Shown: in pieces, positions 53,598 to 62,267 of the stretch
How positions within the stretch are numbered: position 1 is the stretch's first letter
Layout of the letters: the number at the start of each line of letters is the position of its first letter
Source: Mycolicibacterium diernhoferi
GTDB taxonomy: Bacteria; Actinomycetota; Actinomycetes; Mycobacteriales; Mycobacteriaceae
Direction: 5' to 3'
NCBI RefSeq assembly: GCF_019456655.1
Contig: NZ_CP080332.1
Coordinates: 5,146,001 to 5,210,000, forward strand
DNA length: 64,000 bases
Program-made: the position numbers and the translations under genes
The notes under the pieces: generated by a model
Told to the model about the DNA's origin: nothing
The model's input: only the letters and a program-made list of their open reading frames with translations
Database searches by the model: none

Positions 53598-54920
53598 ATG
53601 GACGCCACCCATCTCGACACGTTCGTCACTGCGTTGATCGATGACCTCGCTCCGGCAGGTGAGGGCACCGATCGCAGTTTGTTCGATCTGCTGGATTGTC
53701 CGCGGCCGGTGGTTGATGAGCCGGCCCTGTTGGCGGTGCTGGTGGCCGCAGTGACCGCGCGCAATCTGTTCGACCATGTGATCGCGTCGGCGGTCGCGGC
53801 CACCGAACGGCTCGGGATCCCGGCGCGCCGGCACCTGCGCTCGGGGGCCGATCTGCTCACCAGCATCGGGGTGGCCCCCGGCGTGGCGCTGCGGGCGGTA
53901 CGGGTCGGACGTGCCGCGCCGATGCTGCCGGCCCTCACCTGCCAACAGCGACTCGGTGGGCTGGGTATCGAGTTCGCCGATGCGGTCGGCAGAGGAGTCG
54001 CCCACATCGCCGCCCGGGTTGAATTGACCGAGGAAGACCGGGCCACGGTGGTCACGAAACTGATGATCCAGACCACCCCCGCACAGGTGAGCGAGAAGGC
54101 CCGCGAGATCGCCATCGAGAAAGCCGCCACACAACCTCAAGAAGAGGGGGCGGTGCCGGTCGCGGAGAACACTGACCTCAACGACATGACGCTGGTGCAG
54201 ACCGACGAGGGGCGGGTCGCCGCGACGCTCGATCTCGATGTGCTCACCGGTGAGGAACTGTTCGCGGCGTTGGATCCGTTGTGCCGGCCCGTTCCGCTGC
54301 CGGATGGGTCACCGGATCCGCGGCCGGCCGGGCGGCGCCGCGCGGACGCGTTCGGTCAGCTCGTGCGGGGCTACCTATCGAGCCAGCGGCGCCCGACCTC
54401 CGGTGGTGTGCTGCCCCACGTCACCCTGATCCGACCCGCCACCATCCGACCAGGTGCGCGCGGCCAGGAATGCGTGGACACCCTCGGGTTCGGTGGACCC
54501 ATCAGCGCCGTCACCGCGGACCTGATCTCCTGTGACAGCACCCTCACCGCGGTGATCGTCGACGGCGCGGGGGCGCCACTGAACGTCGGACGCAGCGAAC
54601 GGCTGTTTCCGCCCGCGCTGCGAAAAGCTTTGGGGGTGCGTGACGGTGGGTGCGCCTTCCCCGGCTGCGGCAGACCGGTGTCCTGGTGCGACGCCCACCA
54701 CATCCAACCGTGGAACAGCGCAGGCACCACCTGCGTCGATAACGGAGTGCTGCTCTGCCGCAGCCATCACACCGCAATCCACCACGGCGGCTGGCAGGTC
54801 TACCTCGGCCCCGACCGGCACCCCTGGTTCATCCCACCCCACGACCCGGCCGAACCCCAACCGGCGCACCTGCGTTCACACGCCAGACGCACCATGACCG
54901 ACCTACCCACCGCCGCTTAA
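53598..54920 (+). CDS. DUF222 / 13E12-repeat-family HNH endonuclease-like protein
   Basis: This 440-residue protein has an N-terminal DUF222 region (about residues 1-330) and a C-terminal HNH domain: CAFPGCGRPVSWCDAHHIQPW, then TTCVDNGVLLCRSHHTAIH. HH and the C-x2-C pairs form the metal finger. 13E12 proteins are multicopy in mycobacteria and linked to mobile DNA (phiRv1 uses a REP13E12 att site). The SOS box upstream implies induction by DNA damage. ATG 53598 is used; the family N-terminus is variable. Confidence 0.88.
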   Translation: MDATHLDTFVTALIDDLAPAGEGTDRSLFDLLDCPRPVVDEPALLAVLVAAVTARNLFDHVIASAVAATERLGIPARRHLRSGADLLTSIGVAPGVALRAVRVGRAAPMLPALTCQQRLGGLGIEFADAVGRGVAHIAARVELTEEDRATVVTKLMIQTTPAQVSEKAREIAIEKAATQPQEEGAVPVAENTDLNDMTLVQTDEGRVAATLDLDVLTGEELFAALDPLCRPVPLPDGSPDPRPAGRRRADAFGQLVRGYLSSQRRPTSGGVLPHVTLIRPATIRPGARGQECVDTLGFGGPISAVTADLISCDSTLTAVIVDGAGAPLNVGRSERLFPPALRKALGVRDGGCAFPGCGRPVSWCDAHHIQPWNSAGTTCVDNGVLLCRSHHTAIHHGGWQVYLGPDRHPWFIPPHDPAEPQPAHLRSHARRTMTDLPTAA

Positions 54921-55011
54921 CCCAGCCCTCAGGCACCTTGAAAACTACACAGAGAACCGCACACGCGGCGGGAACCGGCACCGATGACGCCGCCGGACCC
55001 GCCACGACGAG

Positions 55012-55728
55012 TCAGGCCTTCTCGACGTACACCTTCGCCGGCGGCGCGGCGTATTCGCCGCGCTTGGACGTCCGCAGGCCCATCGTCACCAGGGACTGCA
55101 CCGTGAGCGTGGCCGCGGTGACCCCGTCGACCACGGGCACCCCGATCTCCTCGGTGATGTGCGCGCACATATCGGCCATCCCGGCGCAACCCAGCACCAC
55201 GGCGTCCGAGCCGTCCTGCTCGATCGCCTCCCGACACGCTTCGGTGACGAGTTTGAGTGCGGTCGGGTCGGTTTCGAGATCGAGCACCGGGATCTCGCAG
55301 GCGTGGAAGCCCCGGCAGAATCGGCTCATCCCGTACCGTTCGGCGAGTTCCTCGGCGCGGCCGATGGTGCGCCCCAGCGTGGTCACGACGCTGAATCCGC
55401 GCCCCAGATGACTGGCGGTGTGCATGGCGGCCTCGGCGATCCCGATCACCGGCCCGGCGGCAAGTTCGCGTGCGGCGTCCAGTCCGGGATCGCCGAAGCA
55501 TGCGATGACGTAGCCGTCCACCCCGGCGTCCTCACCGCGCCGGATCGCCGCGAGCAGGCCGGGCACGCTCATCGCCTCGTCATAGTGGCTCTCGATGGAC
55601 GGCGGACCGAAGTCGCTGGTGACGCCCACGACCTGTACGCCCGCGCCGGCCACCGCCCGGGCGCATGCCTCGATGGTCGAGGTCATGGCCCGGGTGGTGT
55701 TCGGATTGATCAACCAGATACGTGTCAC
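55012..55728 (-). CDS. Aspartate/glutamate/hydantoin racemase-family protein (possible allantoin racemase)
   Basis: This 238-residue protein reads RIWLINPNTTRAMTSTIEACA, then DGYVIACFGDPGLDAARELA with the first catalytic Cys, and SDAVVLGCAGMADMCAHI with the second. This two-cysteine arrangement is that of hydantoin and allantoin racemases (HpxA/HyuE-like). GTG 55728 overlaps the permease stop by 4 nt (GTGA). In this context it may interconvert allantoin enantiomers so that the allantoinase can use both; an aspartate racemase is the alternative. Confidence 0.85.
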   Translation of the reverse strand: MTRIWLINPNTTRAMTSTIEACARAVAGAGVQVVGVTSDFGPPSIESHYDEAMSVPGLLAAIRRGEDAGVDGYVIACFGDPGLDAARELAAGPVIGIAEAAMHTASHLGRGFSVVTTLGRTIGRAEELAERYGMSRFCRGFHACEIPVLDLETDPTALKLVTEACREAIEQDGSDAVVLGCAGMADMCAHITEEIGVPVVDGVTAATLTVQSLVTMGLRTSKRGEYAAPPAKVYVEKA

Positions 55729-57272
55729 GACAACGATTCTGCGACGAGGACGTCCTTCTTGGCGAGCAGATAGTACACCCCGAAGCCGACACCGCACCCG
55801 ATGAACCAGCTGTACTGGGCCGTCGTCGACATCCCGGCGACGCTGCCGCCCAGCAGCACCGGGATGACGGCCAGCGTCGCCCCGACGATGGTGGCGATCA
55901 CCGCGACCTTGTTGTATCCCTTGGTGTACCAGTACTTCCCGGACTCGTCCATGGTGAACAGGTCGTCCACCACCACCTTCTGCTTGCGGATCAGGTAGTA
56001 GTCGGCGATCAGCACGCCGAACAACGGTCCGATGAAGGCGCCGAGGGTCTCCAACGTGTAGTGGATGACCTCCGGGTTGTTGTACAGGTTCCACGGGGTG
56101 ATCAGCACCGAGCCCACCGCCGCGATCATGCCGCCGGCGCGCCAGCTGATCCGCTGCGGGCTGACATTGGAGAAGTCGAAGGCCGGCGAGATGAAGTTGG
56201 CGACGATGTTGATGCCGATGGTGGCGATGGCGAAGGTCAAGGCGCCCAGCACGATAGCGAAGGTGCTGTCGATGCGGGCCACCGTCTCGACCGGGTCGGT
56301 GATCAGTTCACCGAACACCGGCAGGGTCAGCGAGGCGGTGACGACCACCAGCACCGAGAACAGCAGGAAGTTCACCGGCAGGCCGAGGAAGTTGCCCTTC
56401 TTGACCGCTTCGAATGACTTTCCGTAGCGGGAGAAGTCGCCGAAGTTGAGCATCGGCCCGGAGAAATAGGAGACAACCAGCGCGATGGCGCCCAGCATCA
56501 CCGGGACCGACGACCACCCGGTGTAGGTGACCGAGCCGAGGTTGAGATCGATGGCGCCCCAACCGGCCTTGTGGATGAGGTAGCCGCACAGGATGAACAT
56601 GACGACGTAGACGGCGGGACCGCAGAAGTCGATGAACTTGCGGATCGATTCCATCCCGCGCCAGAACACGCAGGCCTGCAACACCCACAGCAGCAGGAAG
56701 CTGCACCACCCGAGCAGCGACAGTCCGGCGAACCCGTAGTCCGCGACGACCGCGTACGGGGCCAGGCTCGGGAACAGTTTGATCAGTACGATGTCCAGTG
56801 CCGCCGAGGCCAGGAAGGTCTGAATGCCGTACCAGGCCACCGCGATCAGGCCGCGGATGATGGCCGGGATGTTGGCGCCGAGCACACCGAACACGGTGCG
56901 ACAGATCACCGGGTACGGCACCCCGGCCACCTGACTGGGTTTGGCCACCAGGTTGCAGAAGAAGTACACGATGCTGATACCCACCAGCAGTGCGACCAGC
57001 ACCTGCCAGCTGGCCAGGCCGAGGGCGAACAGGCTGCCCGCGGTGACGTAGCCGCCGACACTGTGCACATCGGACATCCAGAACGCGAAGATGTTGTACG
57101 ACGACCAGGTCTGCTTGCCCAGGGGGGCCAGGTCCTCGTTTGTCAGGCGCGGGTCGTAGCCCGGTTTGATGACGCCGCCGCCGACCGGATGGCCGGCGGC
57201 TTCGACGACGTCACCGGCGCCGACAACGGCTCCCGGTGGCGCGGCTTTCGGTGGATCAGCGAGTTCGGTCAT
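55725..57272 (-). CDS. NCS1-family nucleobase/allantoin permease
   Basis: This 515-residue membrane protein has twelve predicted helices and NCS1 features: RLTNEDLAPLGKQTWSSYNIFAFWMSDVHSVGGYV at the N-terminus, the gating helix PVICRTVFGVLGANIPAIIRG, FSGPMLNFGDFSRY and GPLFGVLIADYYLIRKQ. Family members carry cytosine, uracil, hydantoin or allantoin with a cation. With the racemase, GntR and allantoinase genes around it, allantoin is the best guess. ATG 57272 is the first in-frame start before a non-coding stretch. PucI-type. Confidence 0.88.
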   Translation of the reverse strand: MTELADPPKAAPPGAVVGAGDVVEAAGHPVGGGVIKPGYDPRLTNEDLAPLGKQTWSSYNIFAFWMSDVHSVGGYVTAGSLFALGLASWQVLVALLVGISIVYFFCNLVAKPSQVAGVPYPVICRTVFGVLGANIPAIIRGLIAVAWYGIQTFLASAALDIVLIKLFPSLAPYAVVADYGFAGLSLLGWCSFLLLWVLQACVFWRGMESIRKFIDFCGPAVYVVMFILCGYLIHKAGWGAIDLNLGSVTYTGWSSVPVMLGAIALVVSYFSGPMLNFGDFSRYGKSFEAVKKGNFLGLPVNFLLFSVLVVVTASLTLPVFGELITDPVETVARIDSTFAIVLGALTFAIATIGINIVANFISPAFDFSNVSPQRISWRAGGMIAAVGSVLITPWNLYNNPEVIHYTLETLGAFIGPLFGVLIADYYLIRKQKVVVDDLFTMDESGKYWYTKGYNKVAVIATIVGATLAVIPVLLGGSVAGMSTTAQYSWFIGCGVGFGVYYLLAKKDVLVAESLS

Positions 57273-57351
57273 GCGTGCCGACGCTAAGATCGGGTTGTTT
57301 CCCTGCTGTTTCGCCCGAACTATCGTCCGATTGCGGCGAGAATATATTCCC

Positions 57352-58050
57352 TCAGGCCAGCAGGCCGGTGTTGCGCGGCAGGGTGGCGATGACGGTGTTG
57401 AGCCGGGCCGCGTGCCGCTGCGAGGCCGCGAGCAGTTCCTCGGCGTCCCCGGCCAGGAACGCCTCCAGCATGTCACGGTGATCGGCGTGCAGCGCCGAGC
57501 GGTCGGCGGGGCTGACGTGCACCATGGACTGCACAGGCTCGGTGATGTTCCAGGCGTTCTCCAGCATGTGCAGCAGCCGATGCATCCGCGACGGCCCGGT
57601 CAGCGCGGCGTGGAACTGCCTGCTGCCGCGGTGAAATGCCCCCGCATCACCGTCGCGGATGGCCTGCTCCAGGCGCTGATTGGCGATCACGGCCGCGGCC
57701 CGGTCCGTATCGGTGGCGTTGTGCACCGCGGCGGCCAGCGACGCGGCCTCCAAAGTCTCACGGACGATGTACATCTCGCGAAGTTCCTGCGCGGTCAGCA
57801 ACGCGACTGTGTATCCGCCGTTGCGCCGGTGTGCGATCAGGCCCTCGGCGACAAGGGTCTTCAACGCCTCCCGGATCGGAATCTGGCTGACCCCGAACAA
57901 CTCGGCGACCTCGGCCAGCGGGATCGGTGTGCCCGGCGGCACCCCGCCGTCGAGGATCGCGCGGCGCAGTTCGGTGAGCACCCCGTGCTGGGATGTGCCT
58001 ACCCGCTCGACGATCAGACGTTCCAGCAGTACCGAACGTCGCGCCCCCAT
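57352..58050 (-). CDS. GntR/FCD-family transcriptional regulator
   Basis: This 232-residue regulator has the N-terminal winged helix (VLTELRRAILDGGVPPGTPIPLAEVAELFGVSQIPIREALKTLVAEGLI) and an all-helical FCD effector domain (YIVRETLEAASLAAAVHNATD, RHAARLNTVIATL). ATG 58050 is used. It lies 79 bp upstream of the permease-racemase operon on the same strand and is likely its regulator, possibly sensing a ureide. Confidence 0.88.
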   Translation of the reverse strand: MGARRSVLLERLIVERVGTSQHGVLTELRRAILDGGVPPGTPIPLAEVAELFGVSQIPIREALKTLVAEGLIAHRRNGGYTVALLTAQELREMYIVRETLEAASLAAAVHNATDTDRAAAVIANQRLEQAIRDGDAGAFHRGSRQFHAALTGPSRMHRLLHMLENAWNITEPVQSMVHVSPADRSALHADHRDMLEAFLAGDAEELLAASQRHAARLNTVIATLPRNTGLLA

Positions 58051-58103
58051 GCCGCAGAGGTTAGGCGGGTTGTGTTGCACCGCTGTTTCGGCACGGTTAG
58101 ACA

Positions 58104-59018
58104 TCAGAGTGCGGCGGTGACCTCCCACAGCAGCGACAGTGCGGGTTGCGAATGGTCGAGCGGACTGATCGCGACGTCGGTCGCACCCGCGTCGAGATAG
58201 CGCCGCAGGTGCTTTCGGACCGTCTCGGCATCGCCGACGGCGGCCAGGTCGGCGGGCGAGTCGAGGCCCTCCCGTTCGATCACCCGCTGATACGACGGGA
58301 TGGAGGCGTAGAACTCCAGGGCCTGCGCGGCGACTTCGCGACCGGCCGCCACGTCATCGGTGACCAGGGCCGGCACGAACGCGATGGTCGCCGGTTCGGG
58401 CCGCCCTGCCACCGCAGCCGCGCCGGTGATCGTCGGGACGATGAAGTCGCCGATGGTGCGCGGCCCGGCGAGGTAGGGCAGGGTGCCGTCGGCCAGTTCA
58501 CCGGTCACCTGCAAGGCCTTGGGTCCCATGGCCGCGACGTACAGCGGGATGGGCGTGCCACCGGGCACCGATACCGGCCATTGGGGGCCGGCGGTGAACT
58601 CGGCGCCGTGGAAGTCGACCTCGCCGTCATCGAAGATCGACCGCAGCACCTGGAGGTATTCGCGAAGCCGGGCGACCGGGCGGGGCCAACTGGTGCCGAA
58701 GGCGACCTCCTCCGGCTTATGCGAGCCCAGGCCGATACCCAGGCTGAAGTTGCCGTGCGCGGCGGCCTGCGCGGTCTGCGCCTGGCCGGCGATGACCAGC
58801 GGGTGGCGCGGGTTGAGCGGCACCACGGAGGTACCGACGCCGAGGCCGGGCACCGCGGCGCCGATCAGGCCGGCCAGCCCGATCGCGTCATGGTCGAATT
58901 GCTGTGCGAGCCAGATCTGCCGGACGCCGACATCATGGGCCCGGCGGGCCTGGGCGATCGCGTCGTCGACGTAATTGTCGGCCTGGCGGTTGGGGAAGAG
59001 CACGATTCCGGTGGACAT
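58104..59018 (-). CDS. LLM-class F420-dependent oxidoreductase
   Basis: This 304-residue luciferase-fold enzyme has QIWLAQQFDHDAIGLAGLIGAAVPG, LGVGTSVVPLNPRHPLVIAGQAQTAQAAAHGNFSLGIGLGSH and TPIPLYVAAMGPKALQVTGELADG, the TIGR03564-like mycobacterial group. It is separated by 53 bp from the GntR gene. Cofactor F420 is expected. The substrate is unknown. Confidence 0.88.
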   Translation of the reverse strand: MSTGIVLFPNRQADNYVDDAIAQARRAHDVGVRQIWLAQQFDHDAIGLAGLIGAAVPGLGVGTSVVPLNPRHPLVIAGQAQTAQAAAHGNFSLGIGLGSHKPEEVAFGTSWPRPVARLREYLQVLRSIFDDGEVDFHGAEFTAGPQWPVSVPGGTPIPLYVAAMGPKALQVTGELADGTLPYLAGPRTIGDFIVPTITGAAAVAGRPEPATIAFVPALVTDDVAAGREVAAQALEFYASIPSYQRVIEREGLDSPADLAAVGDAETVRKHLRRYLDAGATDVAISPLDHSQPALSLLWEVTAAL

Positions 59019-59077
59019 GTACCGGACAGCAATCCCCGGGCCCCGATGATTCCGTTTCGCTCAGGATGATCGGATCG

Positions 59078-59515
59078 TCAGCCGTGGTTACGGGTGACCT
59101 GAGTACGCAAACGGTCGACGGCCGAGTCGAGCACCATCTTCTTGGCCCGGCGGATCAGGAACTCCGGGATCGGCGCGACGAGATCGATGATCAGGTCGAA
59201 CCGGACCCGGGTGCGGTCTCCCTCGCGGATCAGCTTGTACTCGCCGTGCTGGCCGCGCTGCTGGAAGGTGTCCCGGGCATCCCAGACCATCCAGTCGTTG
59301 CCCCAGTGGTATTCGAGCATCTCCTTGTCGGTGATGCCCATGATCTTCACGGTCGCTTTGACGTGGTGCGGCCGGCCGTCGGGATGGCGGTCCACCACTT
59401 CGGTGGACCGGTGCAGCGTGGACCAGTTCGGCACCTCGTCGATGTCGGCGAGCGCATCCAGAATCGCCTCCGGCGAGGCGTCGAAGAGAACTTCCCTCGA
59501 TGCCCTGACAGCCAT
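59078..59515 (-). CDS. SRPBCC family protein, paralogue A (Rv0856/Rv0857-like)
   Basis: This 145-residue protein has DASPEAILDALADIDEVPNWSTLHRSTEVVDRHPDGRPHHVKATVKIMGITDKEMLEY, then a central RVRFDLIIDLVAPIPEFLIRRAKKMVL helix. It is about as long as, and aligns with, the gene at 59608. ATG 59515 is preferred to the TTG at 59518. Both look like the Rv0856/Rv0857 pair. A lipid- or polyketide-binding helix-grip fold is expected; no substrate known. Confidence 0.87.
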   Translation of the reverse strand: MAVRASREVLFDASPEAILDALADIDEVPNWSTLHRSTEVVDRHPDGRPHHVKATVKIMGITDKEMLEYHWGNDWMVWDARDTFQQRGQHGEYKLIREGDRTRVRFDLIIDLVAPIPEFLIRRAKKMVLDSAVDRLRTQVTRNHG

Positions 59516-59607
59516 CAAGCAAATATAAGACCGGCCTTAGACTGGCGCAAGGATTTGATCGAACTGCAATTTATTTATTGACGTCGCCGCTGGTAGCAAA
59601 CCGAACT

Positions 59608-60048
59608 TCAGCCCTTCTTGACCTTGAGGACCTGTTTGCGCAGACCCGTGGTGGCCACATCGATGGCACCACTCATCACCTTCTTGAGCAGAAATCCGGG
59701 CAGCGGGATGGCCAGGTCGATGGTCATGTCGAAGGTCACCAGCGTCTTGTCACCCTGCGGGGTCAGCGTGTAGCTGCAGTTCTGCGATTTCAGCTGACTC
59801 GCCTTCACCAGGACCCAGCTGACCTTGTCCGGCTCCCAGGTGTAGTCGATGGTCAGCTGATCGCTGATACCGACGGTCTTGATGGTCTGGATGACGCGGT
59901 GCGGGCGCCCCTCGGCGTCCCGGTCGACAACCTCGGCCTTCTGATACTGCGGTGACCAGGTGGGGGTGGACTCGACGTCGGCGACGACGGCGAGGATCTC
60001 CTCCGGGGACGCTTCGATGACCACATCACGGGACACACTGGTTGCCAT
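59608..60048 (-). CDS. SRPBCC family protein, paralogue B (Rv0854/Rv0856-like)
   Basis: This 146-residue protein is paralogous to its neighbour: EASPEEILAVVADVESTPTWSPQYQKAEVVDRDAEGRPHRVIQTIKTVGISDQLTIDYTWEPDKVSWVL, with IDLAIPLPGFLLKKVMSGAIDVAT at the C-terminal helix. ATG 60048 is used. Tandem copies suggest a locally duplicated ligand-binding family, as in M. tuberculosis. Confidence 0.88.
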   Translation of the reverse strand: MATSVSRDVVIEASPEEILAVVADVESTPTWSPQYQKAEVVDRDAEGRPHRVIQTIKTVGISDQLTIDYTWEPDKVSWVLVKASQLKSQNCSYTLTPQGDKTLVTFDMTIDLAIPLPGFLLKKVMSGAIDVATTGLRKQVLKVKKG

Positions 60049-60108
60049 CGCCCGACAGTAGCGACCGGTTCGGTTCGCACGCGCCGATTCACCGCAGCTC
60101 CTAGACTC

Positions 60109-60456
60109 GTGTCCGTGGACGTCGACCCCACCCAGGCCCCCAGTGGCACCGGCTGTGTGGAATGCGACGCGGTGCACGGCTGGTGGGTTCACCTGCGTAG
60201 GTGCGCGGCCTGCGGGCATATCGGCTGTTGTGACGACTCGCCGGCCAAGCATGCCACCGCGCACTGGCGCGATACCGGCCATCCCATCATCCGCAGCTTC
60301 GAGCCCGGCGAGGACTGGTTCTGGAACTACGCCACCGACGAGTACTACGACGGCCCGGAACTCGCTGACCCCCAGGCGCATCCGGAGAGTCAGCCGGCTC
60401 CCGGCCCGCGGGGGCGGGTGCCGAAGGATTGGCTGCAACAACTGCGGGGACGCTGA
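60109..60456 (+). CDS. UBP-type zinc-finger protein
   Basis: This 115-residue protein has a single UBP-type zinc finger: GCVECDAVHGWWVHLRRCAACGHIGCCDDSPAKHATAHWRDTGHPIIRSFEPGEDWFWNY. The Cys and His spacing provides the zinc ligands. In eukaryotes this fold binds the ubiquitin C-terminus; bacterial copies have unknown partners, perhaps a C-terminal tail of another protein. A Pro-rich tail and WLQQLRGR follow. GTG 60109 (or GTG 60115) starts it. Confidence 0.88.
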   Translation: MSVDVDPTQAPSGTGCVECDAVHGWWVHLRRCAACGHIGCCDDSPAKHATAHWRDTGHPIIRSFEPGEDWFWNYATDEYYDGPELADPQAHPESQPAPGPRGRVPKDWLQQLRGR

Positions 60457-60494
60457 CCGTTTCCGGAGCTGCCGATTCGGGTATCTGAGCAGGC

Positions 60495-60647
60495 GTGACT
60501 CCCGATCCCAAGACCACTTCATCGAACTCCGGCCCCGAGGGCGCCGAGGACGACGTCCAGAGCGACCCGGCCAAGGGCGCCGAGGACCGTTCCGACTGGA
60601 CCGACGAGGGTGGCGCGGCCCCGGACGGCCCCGCCACCAACGATTAA
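60495..60647 (+). CDS. Conserved acidic 50-residue protein
   Basis: GTG 60495 encodes TPDPKTTSSNSGPEGAEDDV, QSDPAKGAEDRSDWTDEGG and AAPDGPATND, a highly acidic, disordered-looking peptide rich in E, D, G and P. It has no transmembrane helix. It begins 39 bp after the UBP gene stop. A similar mycobacterial protein with DRSDWTDEGGA is recalled, which makes it likely real. Its stop shares TTAA with the convergent flavoprotein gene. Function unknown. Confidence 0.7.
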   Translation: MTPDPKTTSSNSGPEGAEDDVQSDPAKGAEDRSDWTDEGGAAPDGPATND

Positions 60648-62206
60648 CCCGCGTCGGCCAGTGCAGCCCTGGCCGCGTTGTAGCCGGGGATGAACGTGAT
60701 ACCCGGCCCCCCGTGGCAGCCCGCGCTGCCCAGGTACAGCCCCGAAACCGGGAGCTCCTGCCCGCGGAACCCCCGCGGGCCCGGCCGATTGGGTCCCATC
60801 TGCCCGGGGTGGATCAGGCCGTGGCAGTAATCCCCGCCGGGCGCGCCGAACATGGTGCCCATGTGTTTCGGGGTGAATGTGGTGTGCCGCAGAATCAGGC
60901 TCTCGAAATCCGGTGCCAGCCTGGTGATCTTGTCGATGACGCGCTGCCCCATCTCGTTCTTGAGGTCACCGTAGGCCGCGGCGGCCGCTTCGACCGGGAA
61001 CCACAGCGAGAACGCCGAGACCGCGTGCTTGCCCGGCGGCGCCAGATCAGGGTCCCGCACCGACGGCATCTGCAACGCGATGGCGGGATCGACGGGCACG
61101 ATGCCGCGCCGGCTGTCCTCCCACTGCTGCTGCAGTTCCTCGGGCGTGCTGAAAAGGCCGATGGCGGTTTGCATCTGGGGGTCGTTGAGCAGTCCGTAGG
61201 GATCGGCGAAGGTGGGCATGCCGTCGAGCGCGAAGTGCATCTGCAGGTAGCTGCCGCGGTGATCCACCCGGGTGTAGCGATCCCGGACCTCGGCGGGCAC
61301 CGCTGCGGCGTCGAGCAGGCCGGTCACGGTGAGGTCGGGAGCGACGGCGGAGACGACGATCGGCGCGCTGATCGCGGTGCCGTCGGCGAGTCGCACCCCG
61401 GTCACCCGTCCGTCGGCGGTGCAGATCTCCCGAACCTGGGACCGCAACCGTAGCTCTCCCCCGCCGTCGGTCAGCAGCGTCGCCAAATGTGTGGTGAGCG
61501 CGCCGATTCCGCCGCGCAGCTTCTTCATCAGCACGGCGTTCTCGTCGGGTACCGCCAGCCCGAAGGCCAGCGCCGCGGCACTGCCCGGGGTGGCCGGGCC
61601 ACGGTAGGTGGTGTTCACCGCGAGGAAGCTGAGCATGCCGCGCAGCGCACCGTGTTTCTCCGGGTCGGGCAGGTAGCGGTCGAGCACGTCGGTGACCGAA
61701 CCGAACAGCATGTCGGTGATCGCGGAGCGCTCGAATTCGTTGTGCGCGCAGGCGTACATCTCATCGAGGGATCTGGGCGGGGCGTCGGCGTCGAAGCGGC
61801 CCAGCGCCCGGGTCGGCGCCATACTCCAGGCCATCAACCCGGCCATGCCGTTGACGGCCTCGGCCCCGTGCACCTCGTTGAGGTGGGTGAGCAGGCGCAT
61901 CGGATCGGTGTAGTAGACGACAGGGTCGTCGCCGTTGCCGCGCAACGAAACCGACATCACCTCCACGTCGACGGTGGGAAGCGCGTCCAGACCGAGTTCA
62001 CGACTGACCACCGCCGATGTGGGGAACTGCAGAGACCCCGCGATCTCGAATTTGTATCCGTCGAAAAGCTCTACGGTGGAAGCCATTCCGCCGGCGTAGA
62101 GCTTGGCGTCCACGCACAGGGTGCGCGCTCCGGCGCGCTGCAGCAGGGTGGCGGCGGCCAGCCCGTTGTGGCCCGCGCCGATGACGATCGCGTCGAAGTC
62201 CGCCAT
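60644..62206 (-). CDS. Phytoene-desaturase-like FAD-dependent oxidoreductase
   Basis: This 520-residue NAD(P)/FAD protein has the N-terminal dinucleotide motif VIGAGHNGLAAATLLQRAGA, KLYAGGMASTVELFDGYKFEIAGSLQFP, and the C-terminal FAD motif GLYLGSAGCHGGPGITFIPGYNAARAAL, the pattern of the crtI/phytoene-dehydrogenase-related family. In mycobacteria these enzymes are often not carotenoid enzymes; the substrate is unknown. ATG 62206 is 27 bp from a palindrome that is likely the operator of the neighbouring TetR protein. Confidence 0.85.
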   Translation of the reverse strand: MADFDAIVIGAGHNGLAAATLLQRAGARTLCVDAKLYAGGMASTVELFDGYKFEIAGSLQFPTSAVVSRELGLDALPTVDVEVMSVSLRGNGDDPVVYYTDPMRLLTHLNEVHGAEAVNGMAGLMAWSMAPTRALGRFDADAPPRSLDEMYACAHNEFERSAITDMLFGSVTDVLDRYLPDPEKHGALRGMLSFLAVNTTYRGPATPGSAAALAFGLAVPDENAVLMKKLRGGIGALTTHLATLLTDGGGELRLRSQVREICTADGRVTGVRLADGTAISAPIVVSAVAPDLTVTGLLDAAAVPAEVRDRYTRVDHRGSYLQMHFALDGMPTFADPYGLLNDPQMQTAIGLFSTPEELQQQWEDSRRGIVPVDPAIALQMPSVRDPDLAPPGKHAVSAFSLWFPVEAAAAAYGDLKNEMGQRVIDKITRLAPDFESLILRHTTFTPKHMGTMFGAPGGDYCHGLIHPGQMGPNRPGPRGFRGQELPVSGLYLGSAGCHGGPGITFIPGYNAARAALADAG

Positions 62207-62233
62207 CACCCCAGGCTGACACCGAGGGGAATG

Positions 62234-62253
62234 TTTTGTCAATATTGTCAAAA
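62234..62253. promoter_or_regulatory. Palindromic operator upstream of the desaturase-like gene
   Basis: TTTTGTCAATATTGTCAAAA is an 18-of-20 symmetric palindrome centred on AATATT, in AT-rich contrast to its surroundings. It lies 27 bp before the desaturase start and just after the TetR stop. A TetR-type operator for the adjacent regulator is the natural reading. Confidence 0.65.
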
Positions 62254-62267
62254 CTGGAAGGGTGCGG

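Noticed and set aside
53443..53637. Short open frame between the SOS box and the DUF222 gene
   Set aside because: No ribosome site or conserved sequence; it ends inside the DUF222 gene and is likely just leader sequence.
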